Assembly: GCA_963802355.1 (NCBI GenBank)
Contig: CAWDIV010000028.1
Span: 62,001 to 126,000 of the forward strand
Reading direction: 5' to 3'
DNA length: 64,000 bases
Source: SG8-41 sp963802355
GTDB taxonomy: Bacteria > Pseudomonadota > Gammaproteobacteria > Burkholderiales > SG8-41
In this document: positions 24,645 through 32,992 of the stretch, piece by piece
Layout: each line of letters begins with the position of its first letter
How positions within the stretch are numbered: the first letter of the stretch is position 1
The notes under the pieces: generated by a model
Databases searched by the model: none
Told to the model about the DNA's origin: nothing
The model's input: the letters and a program-made list of their open reading frames with translations, nothing else
Translations under genes and position numbers: made by a program

Positions 24645-25664
24645 CTACACAGCCTCCTTCGCAGGTATACCGCCGCGAAGGACCCATTGGTAGCGGCCGG
24701 CGAGGGCGTCCGCCAAAGGACGTCGCCGCTCGTCCGGAACGGCGATCCACATGCGTAGCAGATGCCTCTGCCTGCCAGGCTCGTCGTAGTCCTCGTAGGC
24801 CGTGCGAGCATGCAGCGTCGTGTGGTTGTTGATCAACTGGATGTCGCCTTCCTGAAAATCCATCGACAGCATCAGCTCGGGCCGATTGGCAATGGCCTGC
24901 ACCGCGTCCAAGGCCTCGCGCTGGATCTCGGTGATTCGGTACTGCTCGCCGAACCTCGCAGTGGATTCGAAATACGTCCGACTGCAGATTCTCGAGGTTA
25001 CCTTGCCGTCGCACTGGCTGAACATGGGAAGGGTGAACCAGGGCTGCTCTCCTGCCGGCTCCTCACCGCGCCAATCGATATGAAACATCCCGTAGAGCGC
25101 CTCGAGGAGATCGGGGCGTTCGGCGCGCAGCACGTCGTGCACGGTAAGAGCGCTCACCAGCTTGCTCTCGCCGCCGGACTTCGCGGCGCGCAGGCAGAAC
25201 AGCCCGAGCACATCCACGGGCAGCATGTCGGTGTGGAAATCCATGCGCTGGTTCGTCTGATAGACACGGGCGTTGGGATCGGCGAGGACACGGCCTTCAT
25301 CGCGCACGTGACCCAGGCGGTGTCCGCGCGCGTTCTGCGATACCGGATGGCCCAAATGCACCCCCAGGCCCCAATAGATGAGCGCGCATTCCTCGTCCGT
25401 ATAGCGGCTGCGCGGGATGCCGCGCAGCAGCATGAACCCTCGCCCGTTCTGGATCTCGTCCAGAATGTTGTCGAGCGCGGCGGCCAAGCGCGGAAGAGGA
25501 AAGGCATCCGCCAGGTAGGGTATGTTTGCCCCGACGCGCCTCACACGGGCGAGCGCAGCGTCGATTTCCTCCACGGCCGCCGCATCCAGACGGTAAATCC
25601 AGGACGCGTCATTCTGGAGACTGGAACCTAACCAGATGGGCCCGGTAATTTCGTGATGTGCCAT
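24645..25664 (-). CDS. TauD/TfdA family dioxygenase-like protein
   Basis: A 339-residue protein of the Fe(II)/2-oxoglutarate TauD/TfdA/GBBH family, which uses O2 and 2-oxoglutarate to hydroxylate or desaturate a substrate. The iron-binding HxD is in RMDFHTDMLPVDV (residues ~141-153). The distal His lies in INNHTTLHARTAYED and the 2OG-binding Arg in GRQRHLLRMWIA. The ATG at 25664 is used; a TTG at 25673 is possible. Its gene is followed by a fossil of a Bug binding protein, so the pair once formed a unit. Substrate unknown. Confidence 0.88.
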   Translation of the reverse strand: MAHHEITGPIWLGSSLQNDASWIYRLDAAAVEEIDAALARVRRVGANIPYLADAFPLPRLAAALDNILDEIQNGRGFMLLRGIPRSRYTDEECALIYWGLGVHLGHPVSQNARGHRLGHVRDEGRVLADPNARVYQTNQRMDFHTDMLPVDVLGLFCLRAAKSGGESKLVSALTVHDVLRAERPDLLEALYGMFHIDWRGEEPAGEQPWFTLPMFSQCDGKVTSRICSRTYFESTARFGEQYRITEIQREALDAVQAIANRPELMLSMDFQEGDIQLINNHTTLHARTAYEDYDEPGRQRHLLRMWIAVPDERRRPLADALAGRYQWVLRGGIPAKEAV

Positions 25665-25675
25665 ATCTTGCAAGA

Positions 25676-25922
25676 AGGTGACGAGATATGGGTGACGAGA
25701 TACGGGTGACGATTACGGATGACGAAAGGCAAGAATGGGAGTGCGCCCCTTATCTCGTCACCCGCGGCCTCCGCATTGACCACTGCTACACCCAGCATAT
25801 CCTGTCGGCCGCAGCACGCCGCCGGCGGTCGCATCCCCAGCAACTGGGGTCCCTGCTTCGCGCCTCGACGCGCTACCTCTTTCACCCGTATCTCGTCACC
25901 CGTATCTCGTCACTCATTCGAC
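25676..25922. repeat. Mixed repeat block between TauD-like and Bug genes
   Basis: TGACGAGATACGGGTGACGA words (25676-25730) and their reverse complement (TATCTCGTCACCCGTATC, 25878-25922) surround one copy of the GGTCGCATCCCC ... GCCTCGACGCGCTACC module (25805-25880). About 150 bp from CTCGTCACCCGCGGCCT to GCGCTACCTCTTTCACC is closely repeated at ~59683-59815. The block forms the spacer between divergent genes. Confidence 0.8.
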
Positions 25923-26900
25923 CTTAATCCCGGCGCTCTGCACCACCTTGCGCCATTTCACGATTTCGTTGCGTATCATTTTAGCGAACTCATCCGGCGA
26001 GTTGCCCGCCGGTTCCAGGCCTACTGCCGCAAAGCGCTGCACGAGCGCCGGCGACTTGAGCACCCGGTTGATTTCGGCGTTGGTCTTGTCGACGATGGCG
26101 CGCGAGGTTCGTGCGGGAAAGAGCATGCCGTACCAGACATCGAACGCATAACCGGGGACGCCGCTTTCCGCGACGGTCGGCAACTCCGGCGCGGCGGAGG
26201 AACGTTGGGCGCCACTCACTGCGAGCGCGCGCATGCGGCCGGATTTCATGTGCGGAACCACCGACGATATCCCGATCAACTGCATGTGTATCTCGCCCCC
26301 CAGCATCGCGGTCAGCGCGGGGCCCGTGCCTTTGTACGGCACATGCGTGAGATCGATGCCGGTCATCACGCGCAATAGTTCCGTGCCCAGGTGCGAGGAA
26401 CCGCCGGCGCCGCCCGAGCCGTAGCGGATCTCGCCCGGCTTGCCTTTGGCCGTTGCGATGAGGTCCTTCATGGAATTCACCCCCAGCGACGGAATGACGA
26501 CATAAACAAAGGGCTGGGTCGCTACCAGGGAAATGGGCAAGAAATCCTTCTCGGCGTCGTAAGGCAGCTTCGAATACAGCGCCGGCGCGTATGAAAACCC
26601 GAGGCTCACGAGCACCATGGTGTAACCGTCGGGAGCGGCCTTCGCCGCGAGCTCGGTCCCGATCAGGCCGCCGCTGCCGCCGCGGTTGTCGACCACTACG
26701 GATTGTCCCCAGGACTGCGTGAGATCCTGAGCGACGAGCCGGGCAATGATGTCGGTGCCGCCGCCCGGGGCGAACGGCACGATCATGCGGATCGACTTTG
26801 ACGGGTAAGCGGTCTCCGCCGCAGGTTTTTGTGCGGCCACGGCAGTGGCTGCCGCAACCAGCATCGCGGCGACTGCCGTCACTTGGTTACGGGCTTTCAT
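25914..26900 (-). CDS. Bug/TctC-type tricarboxylate receptor protein
   Basis: A 328-residue periplasmic solute-binding protein (Bug family, PF03401). The signal peptide is MKARNQVTAVAAMLVAAATA with cleavage near VAAQK. Blocks include YPSKSIRMIVPFAPGGGTDI (ligand loop), VVDNRGGSGGLIGTELAAKA, GSGGAGGSSHLGTELL, THVPYKGTGPALTAMLGGEI, LPTVAESGVPGYA and the C-terminal EIVKWRKVVQSAGIKVE. No TctA/TctB membrane genes are adjacent, as is usual for orphan Bug proteins in betaproteobacteria. It lies 18 bases downstream of emrB on the same strand. Confidence 0.93.
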   Translation of the reverse strand: MKARNQVTAVAAMLVAAATAVAAQKPAAETAYPSKSIRMIVPFAPGGGTDIIARLVAQDLTQSWGQSVVVDNRGGSGGLIGTELAAKAAPDGYTMVLVSLGFSYAPALYSKLPYDAEKDFLPISLVATQPFVYVVIPSLGVNSMKDLIATAKGKPGEIRYGSGGAGGSSHLGTELLRVMTGIDLTHVPYKGTGPALTAMLGGEIHMQLIGISSVVPHMKSGRMRALAVSGAQRSSAAPELPTVAESGVPGYAFDVWYGMLFPARTSRAIVDKTNAEINRVLKSPALVQRFAAVGLEPAGNSPDEFAKMIRNEIVKWRKVVQSAGIKVE

Positions 26901-26918
26901 GAATTTTCCTGCTCAATT

Positions 26919-28496
26919 TCATGGTGCGGCCGGCGCCATCGCGCTGCGGGTCACGCTGGTCCGGCCCATCATCCACGCGGGAATTAACCCCAGGCCGAAG
27001 ACGATCGCGACGACGAGAAAACTATCGCGAAAGCCCAGCGTATACGCCTGGGCATGAATCATCCGTCCCAGGTAATGCAGCGCTCCCGCCGCCTGCAGAT
27101 CCGGCGCAACGCCGGCCCGGGCCAGCGCCTGCTCCACGAGGCGTAGCACCTCGGTCGTAGTGCTGTTGGCGGCCGTCTGCAAGCTGGTCAGGATGTCGCT
27201 GTGAAACGCCGTGCGGCGGTCGAGGACGACGGAAAGGAGGTTCACGCCGAAAGCTCCGCCCAGCTGGCGCGCGAAGTTGATCATGCCCGCGCCCTGTCCG
27301 AGGAGCTCCGGGCGCAGCGATCGCAGCGCCGCGAGATTGAGCGCGGGCTTGATGAGGCCGAGTCCGATACGCGAGATAACCACGCACCACGCAATGAGCC
27401 AGAAGGACGTATTCACGTCGACCCTGGCCAGCCAGTAAGTGGACACGGCGAAACACAGCAAGCCGGCGATGATCAGGGGCCGGGCGGGAACCCGATCGCT
27501 GAGGTATCCCCCCAGCGGCAGGAAAACCGCGAGTATCAGCCCTCCCGGCATCAGCAGCAGCCCGGCTGCGTAGGGGGTCAGGTGCTGCACCGTCTGCACG
27601 AAGAGCGGGACGAGGTAAGTGGAACCGAACAACCCGACACCGAAGATGCAGGCGACGGTGGCCGCCCCGGTGAATTGCGGATTTGTCAGGACCTTCAGGT
27701 TGACAAGCGGCTGCGGCGCCCGCAGTTCCCAGACGATGAAGCCGACCGCGGAGAAGATCGCAACCGAGAACAGAGTGATGATGTAGTCCGAATTCCAGCC
27801 CTCGCGCTGGCCGTTGGACAGGCCCGTGAGCAGGCAGGCGAGAGCCGTCGCCAGGAGGAACAACCCCGGCCAGTCGAAGCGCAAGCGCTTCGCCGTCTCC
27901 TCGCGCCCCGGCAGGAAAAGGCTGCCCAGCAGCATCCCCAGCGCGCTTACCGGGACCGCGACATAGAAAATGGCGCGCCAGTTGAAGTGGTCGATCATCA
28001 CCCCGCCCAACGTAGGTCCCAGCGCCGGCCCGAGTATCACGCTCACGCCGAAAAAACCCATCGCGGTTCCGCGCTTATCGGGGGGGAATACACGGAACAG
28101 TGTGTACATCGAAAGCGGCTGCATGATGCCCGCCACGGCGCCCTGTGCGATCCGGCAGAAGATGAGCACCGTATCGTTGGGACTCGACGCGGCGAGCAGG
28201 AGGGCGACGATGAATACGGCGAGCGCGCCGACGAAGGTCGCTCGCTGCCCGAAAGTCGCCATGAGCCACGCGTTGAGCAGCATGCCAACGGTCATCGCCG
28301 CCAGCGTTCCGGTGGACAGCCATTGCGCCCGGTCCTGACCGATACCGAACGCGCCCATGATGTCCGGGATGGCAACGTTCACCGAGGTCGTGGTCAATAC
28401 CGCCGAGACCGTGCCCAGCATCACGGTGACGGTGGCGAGCCAGCGGTAACCCGGACCGTAGCGCGCGAACAGCGTTTCAGTCGTTTCGGACGGCAA
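26919..28496 (-). CDS. emrB: DHA2-type MFS multidrug efflux transporter
   Basis: A 525-residue transporter of the EmrB/DHA2 group with about 14 hydrophobic helices. It has the motif-C-like FGVSVILGPALGPTLGGVM (residues ~148-166) and an N-terminal RWLATVTVMLGTVSAVLTT helix. It is predicted to export drugs or hydrophobic acids, coupled to protons, together with the membrane-fusion partner encoded just before it; the two genes overlap by 20 bases. No TolC-like gene is next to it. The ATG at 28496 lies inside the end of emrA. Two Bug/TctC genes follow the same direction further on. Confidence 0.93.
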   Translation of the reverse strand: MPSETTETLFARYGPGYRWLATVTVMLGTVSAVLTTTSVNVAIPDIMGAFGIGQDRAQWLSTGTLAAMTVGMLLNAWLMATFGQRATFVGALAVFIVALLLAASSPNDTVLIFCRIAQGAVAGIMQPLSMYTLFRVFPPDKRGTAMGFFGVSVILGPALGPTLGGVMIDHFNWRAIFYVAVPVSALGMLLGSLFLPGREETAKRLRFDWPGLFLLATALACLLTGLSNGQREGWNSDYIITLFSVAIFSAVGFIVWELRAPQPLVNLKVLTNPQFTGAATVACIFGVGLFGSTYLVPLFVQTVQHLTPYAAGLLLMPGGLILAVFLPLGGYLSDRVPARPLIIAGLLCFAVSTYWLARVDVNTSFWLIAWCVVISRIGLGLIKPALNLAALRSLRPELLGQGAGMINFARQLGGAFGVNLLSVVLDRRTAFHSDILTSLQTAANSTTTEVLRLVEQALARAGVAPDLQAAGALHYLGRMIHAQAYTLGFRDSFLVVAIVFGLGLIPAWMMGRTSVTRSAMAPAAP

Positions 28497-29619
28497 TGGA
28501 GACCTCTACCATCATTCCGGGGCGCAGCGCCGGGTCCTTTTCGCGGAGCGTGATACGAACGGGCAGGCGCTGCGTGATCTTCGTGAAATTGCCGCTCGGG
28601 TTGGGATCGGGCAGAAGCGCGAACTTGCTCGTTGCCGTCTGGCCGATCCGAAAGACTTCTCCCTCGAAAACCTTCCCGGGATAGGCGTCGACGCGGACTT
28701 CGGCCTTCGTACCCGGCGCGAGCAGCCTCACTTCGGTCTCCTTCACGTTCGCTTCGACCCAGATCTGGTTGGGGTCGTGGAACATGAGAATGCGCTGGCC
28801 GGGAGACACGTGCTCGCCCTGGCGTACGAACGTCATCACTACGCGGCCATCGGTCGGGCTCGTGATGGTGCGATCGGCGATGTCGATATCGCGCCGGCGG
28901 ATCTCGGCGCGGATCTCGTCCGTCTGGTGCACAAACACGGAGCGCTGCCGTTCCAGCACCTGGACCTGGCGCCGACTGCCGCCCGCGGCGGAAAGCGTGC
29001 CGCGCACTGCCGCGAAATCCGCCTGTGCCTTGCGGTGGCTCTCCTGGAACTGCTCGTAAGTGCTGCGCGCTCGCTCCATCGCCTGGGGCGACAGCCATTT
29101 CTGGTCGGCTAGATCCTTGGCCCTCTGGTAGTCCTCGCGCGCCTGCTTCAACTGCACGGCGAGCGACGCGACTTCCGCCTCGGAGGCGGCGAGCCGGTTG
29201 GTTTCGCTTACGTACTTGCCGAGCGTCTCCTGCTCGACCTGGCCGGTCTGCGCCTGTACCGCTCCCGCCTGGTTCTCCATCGCCTTCAGCCTGGCCATGA
29301 GCACTTCGCGCTGCAGCACCATGTCGCGGTCGTCGACCCGCGCAAGCACCTGCCCCTTCTTCACGCTATCGCCCTCGATTACGGGAAGCTCAGTAATCCA
29401 GCCCGAAACGCGGCTCGAGATCGTGACCACCTCGCCGTCGATGCGAGCGTCGTCGAGATAGATGTGAGTCCACCGGGAGTACAACCAGTGCGCGCCCCAT
29501 GCAGCGAGCAACAGGGCCGCGGCGACTATCACCCAGATTTTCCCGCGTCCGGAGAAAGCTTCTCGAGTGCGCGCGAGCGCGTCGCGCGCGCCGCCTGGAT
29601 CAGGTTCCATGGTTGCCAT
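28477..29619 (-). CDS. emrA: EmrA/HlyD-type membrane fusion protein
   Basis: A 380-residue periplasmic adaptor with a single N-terminal transmembrane helix (IWVIVAAALLLAAWGAHWLY, residues ~28-47), a lipoyl half-motif ISSRVSGWITELPVIEGDSV, an alpha-helical coiled-coil hairpin (residues ~110-210, rich in Gln/Arg/Glu) and the second half TSPTDGRVVMTFVRQGEHVS. It links the inner-membrane EmrB pump to an outer-membrane channel. The ATG at 29619 is used. A 27-codon ORF and a terminator-like hairpin lie 150-290 bases upstream on the same strand and could influence its expression. Confidence 0.92.
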   Translation of the reverse strand: MATMEPDPGGARDALARTREAFSGRGKIWVIVAAALLLAAWGAHWLYSRWTHIYLDDARIDGEVVTISSRVSGWITELPVIEGDSVKKGQVLARVDDRDMVLQREVLMARLKAMENQAGAVQAQTGQVEQETLGKYVSETNRLAASEAEVASLAVQLKQAREDYQRAKDLADQKWLSPQAMERARSTYEQFQESHRKAQADFAAVRGTLSAAGGSRRQVQVLERQRSVFVHQTDEIRAEIRRRDIDIADRTITSPTDGRVVMTFVRQGEHVSPGQRILMFHDPNQIWVEANVKETEVRLLAPGTKAEVRVDAYPGKVFEGEVFRIGQTATSKFALLPDPNPSGNFTKITQRLPVRITLREKDPALRPGMMVEVSIAVRND

Positions 29620-29764
29620 GCAAGAACGATACTCCGCAGGGACCGGGTAGCGGGCCGTCGGTCCATATTATGAGCAGTTTAAGGCGGAGTCGGGGCCTCA
29701 GGCGAGCCGTATTCCAACATGTGGCGGCCCCATCCACGCCACCCACCGCGCGCGGACGCGGTAC

Positions 29765-29803
29765 AAAGAAAGCGCCCCGAAGACGCAAGTCCGCGGGGCG
29801 CCG
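29765..29803 (-). terminator. Rho-independent terminator after the 27-codon ORF
   Basis: On the minus strand GCGCCCCG (29801-29794) pairs with CGGGGCGC (29779-29772) around a 14-base loop and is followed by TTTCTTT. The hairpin starts 25 bases past the small ORF's stop and ~150 bases before emrA. It would end the short transcript or, if conditional, act as an attenuator of emrAB. Confidence 0.7.
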
Positions 29804-29825
29804 GTATTACCTAAGGCACGCCGAC

Positions 29826-29909
29826 TTAGCGGCGATCGAACTTCCTGTAGCTGCGGGTTGATCCGCTGTTCGAGCCTTGCAGGTCGGTGTTGCCTTGATG
29901 GTCTCTCAC
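29826..29909 (-). CDS. 27-residue ORF with perfect Shine-Dalgarno site
   Basis: A GTG at 29909 opens 27 codons (VRDHQGNTDLQGSNSG then STRSYRKFDRR) ending TAA at 29826. The Shine-Dalgarno sequence AAAGGAGGTGATCC (29924-29911) is a full complement of the 16S 3' end and is spaced seven bases from GTG, which is exceptional in this window. A strong terminator follows 25 bases after the stop. The product is polar and basic with no membrane segment. I do not recognise it. It may be a genuine small protein or a leader peptide for emrAB. It lies too close to a repeat tract for a promoter to be picked with confidence. Confidence 0.55.
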   Translation of the reverse strand: MRDHQGNTDLQGSNSGSTRSYRKFDRR

Positions 29910-29910
29910 G

Positions 29911-29924
29911 GGATCACCTCCTTT
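29911..29924 (-). promoter_or_regulatory. Extended Shine-Dalgarno site
   Basis: AAAGGAGGTGATCC on the minus strand is complementary over its full length to the 3' end of 16S rRNA. It is the strongest ribosome site seen in the window and decides the GTG start at 29909. Confidence 0.7.
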
Positions 29925-29969
29925 CAAAGTTGGCCAGGCGGTAGTCTACCAAATTGTTGCCAAAATGCG

Positions 29970-30040
29970 AGAGGAGGGACGAGGGATGAGGGATGAGGGA
30001 TGAGGGATGAGGGATGAGGGATGAGGGACGAGGCCCGCGC
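29970..30040. repeat. GGGATGAGGGATGAGG tract
   Basis: Eight or more 7-8 bp GATGAGG units in tandem between the small ORF and the CoA-transferase gene. Confidence 0.85.
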
Positions 30041-30116
30041 ATCCGTTCTGCCTATTCTCCTATGATCGTCTCCACGCCGCTTCGACGCGGACGCGGAATG
30101 CCGCTGGACATCTCGT

Positions 30117-31547
30117 TCAGTTTCCGCGCTCCGGCCAGACGGGCCGGTGATACCCGCGCGGTACCGCCGGACGCGACCAGCGAGCAGGCGTTTCCGACAT
30201 CTGCACCACCGGCGCGAGATGCGTGATGCGGCCGTCCGGCGCATCGTGCTTGCGTCAGCAAGGACTGCAATTCATCTGCCGGCAGCTCGGCCGGGCAGAT
30301 GCGCGTACTCAGCAGGATCGAGCAAGCCGTGCTGGCGTATCCAGTGTCCCGCGCCTGCCAGCGAATTCCTCACGAGCCAGCTCCCGCCTTCGCGTGCGCG
30401 GCGGCCCAACGCGACCATCGCGCCGAATGCGAGCAGATATCCCGCGACGTAGTCCTGCGCGGAATACGGCAGGAACGCCGGACGCTCCTTGTCCGAACGG
30501 TACGCCATGCCGTTCGCCGACTGGACGACGGTGTCATAGCCGCGGCGGGCGCGCCATGGACCTTCGTGGCCCCATGCGCTCAGCGTTACGTAGACTATGC
30601 CGGGGCGCAGCTCGGCCAGCGCTTCAGGGGAAAGGCCGTGTCGCGCCAAGGCGCCCGGCCGGTACGACTGGGAAAATACGTCGCACTCGCGCACGAGCCC
30701 GCGCATGGTCTCCGCCTCGCCGGGATCGCGCAGGTCGATATGGGTATTGAGCTTGCCGATGCCGGTATCGAGGTCCGACGGCGGACCGAGATCGGCCAGG
30801 TCCTGGCGCGACACTCTCAGCACGTCCGCGCCATGCTCGGCGAGCGTGCGCGCGCACGTTGGCCCCGCCAGCACGCGCGTAAGATCGAGCACGCGCACGC
30901 CTGACAGCGGACGGTCTCCCGCCGGCAGCGGCTGCGGCGGCGCATCGCCTATCTTGATGATCTCGAGCAGCGGCTGGCCTGCAACCGCGCGCATCTGCGG
31001 CAACGCTCGCCACTCCTCTTCGCTGCGCACGAAGCTGCCGCAGCCGCCGCCTGCGAACAGCGCTTCCTCGAGCTCCAGTCCGTCGCATTTCTCTACGGCC
31101 TTGCCGACGGCGTCCTTGCTTTGCGCCGCGCCGAGCACCGCGAGGTTGCGGTCGCGCAGGTTGAAGAAGTTGCAGTGCAGATACATCCAGCGGCCATCCT
31201 TGAGCTGGTAGAAGCCGGTGATCTTCTCCGGGTCTTCGGCAGGCCGCTCGCCGTTGATCTTCAGATAGCGCGGGCTTCGCAGCGCCGCAGCCGCGGCACG
31301 GCCGCTGATGCGCACCTGCTGGCGCCTGCCGGTCTTCAGCGCCCAAAGTTCGGCCGCAGCAAGACCTGTCGCCGCCATGACCGCGGCGCCGGGCGTGACG
31401 GCCCTGTAACGCGTCGGGAAAACCGGATCGGCCTCGGCGATCTCGACCGTATCGGCGGCCGATGCAGGCAGATTGGCCAGCTTGACGAGCTCGGCCAAGC
31501 GAGGATTTCGCTGTGCGTGGACCTGCGGCTGTCATTGTGTCCGCCAT
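30117..31547 (-). pseudogene. CaiB/BaiF family III CoA-transferase, frameshifted
   Basis: Reads from an ATG at 31547 (MADTMTAAGPRTAKSS), breaks near 31505, continues for ~400 residues in a second frame and breaks twice more near 30270 and 30225 before a plausible stop at 30117. Family III CoA-transferase blocks are clear: LSGVRVLDLTRVLAGPTCAR (~residues 200-219), LREPD-like THIDLRDPGEAETMRGLV, DVFSQSYRPGALARHGLSPE and GIVYVTLSAWGHEGPWRARR. The N-terminal ~190 residues look like a second, partial CaiB-like half. It would move CoA between organic acids. With at least three indels it is either a pseudogene or poorly sequenced. Confidence 0.8.
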
Positions 31548-31684
31548 GTGATCTCCGTTTGCATCAGGAGCGCCGCCGGGGCGCCGATTTTCATGAAAGC
31601 TTCCCTATGATAGCGCGCTCGCGGACCGCGCGCGGTCGATATAATGAAGGTACTCACGTAACCGAAACCAACCGGGAGACTATC

Positions 31685-32899
31685 GTGGCAAGCAGATTAT
31701 CCACGATACATCGGGAGCAGCTTCCCGAGGACCAGCGGCGATTCCACGACGCGGTCGCGGCGATACGCCGCAGGCCCATCAGTGGCCCGTTCATCGTCCT
31801 GCTCAACAGCAGCCCCGACCTGGCCGCACGGTTTGCCCATCTCGGGCACTACTTCCACGCGCGGGGACAAGCCGACGAATCCATAGTGTCGCTTCGGGTG
31901 CGGGGATTCATCGCTCTCATCGGAGCGCGTGCGCTGGACGCGCCCTACGAGTGGAGCGCTTGGGTCAACTGGGCGTTGGAGGCGGGCGTCCCGCAGGAAA
32001 CCGTGGACGCCATCCGCGAGGGCCGGCCGCTCCGTGGCCTGACCGCCGAAGAAGCACTGGTCCGGCGATTTCTGCATACAGTTGCTGACGGACCACCATC
32101 GCGTTCGCGATGCCACCTACGCGGCGGCGCTCGATCACTTTGGCGCGCAGCGGATTGGTCGAGCTCATCGTGACGCTCGGATACTTCGGCATGATCGCGT
32201 TTCCGCTGAACGCATTCGAGATGGAGATGACGGCCGAGCAGAAGGGCCTGCGCAAGCCGTTCGAGCCTCTGCGCGTCGATGAGAGCTCGGCGGCGAATCC
32301 TGCTGCGAGCGTCTCCGCGCCTTTCGTGCGATCCGCCGCAGGCGCGCTGAGCCAGCGGCTTTCCCGAATCACCGCGCAGGCGGACATGCCGGTCGAGCAT
32401 CGGCATTACTTCGATCGCATCATCCGGAGCCGCGGACGCGTCTGCGGGCCATTCCAGGTGCTGCTTCACAGCCCCGACGTCGCCGAACGGGTGGCCGCGG
32501 TGGGAGAGCCTATCCTCTATGACACTCTGCTGCCGCCACCGGCCAAGGCGCTCACGTGGCTGATCACGGCGCGTGAGTTCGACTGTGACTACGAGTGGGC
32601 GCTCTCCGAGCACGCAGCGCAGAGGCTGGAATCCCGGACGCGCTGGTCCGCACGATCGGGCGCCGGGAGCCGCTCGCCGGCCTTAACGATGAACAACAGG
32701 TGCTCGCCGATTTTTGCCATCAGCTGCTGCGCGGCGACCATCACGTGCGCGATGCGACCTATCGCGCTGCCGTCGCGAAGTTCGGGGTGCCGGGGACCGT
32801 GCGAGTGGCGGCAACCATCGGATACTTTGCAATGCATGCAATGGTGCTGAACGCCTTCGAGGTGAACCCCGAGGAAGAGAAGGCGAGCCTTTGCTCTAA
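31685..32899 (+). pseudogene. Two-domain carboxymuconolactone-decarboxylase-like protein, frameshifted
   Basis: A GTG at 31685 starts a frame with two similar ~180-residue alpha-helical CMD/AhpD-like units. Unit 1: RRPISGPFIVLLNSSPDLAA, YEWSAWVNWALEAGVPQETV, DATYAAALDHFGAQ, VELIVTLGYFGMIAFPLNAF. Unit 2: GRVCGPFQVLLHSPDVAERV, CDYEWALSEHAA, DALVRTIGRREPLAGL, DATYRAAVAKFGVPGTVRVA. The frame shifts several times between ~32080 and 32150 and again near 32615. The repeated unit order suggests an internal duplication or two fused genes. The catalytic CxxC of AhpD is not seen, so a peroxidase role is doubtful. A gamma-carboxymuconolactone or aldehyde-type lyase role is possible. Confidence 0.7.
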
Positions 32900-32992
32900 C
32901 GCTAGCTCGACCCGCAGCAACCGGACGAGATCCGCCGCCAAGACCATCCAGATAAGAAAGGCTCAACGTGGAACTGTGGACCGAAGGACCAG

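Noticed and set aside
27201..28553. A 450-codon plus-strand frame opposite emrB
   Set aside because: Highly biased (Arg/Glu/Asp-rich) antisense shadow; the minus-strand product is a clear MFS transporter.
29911..29924. GGATCACCTCCTTT on the plus strand equals the 3' end of 16S rRNA
   Set aside because: No rRNA sequence continues upstream, and the match is explained by a Shine-Dalgarno on the other strand.
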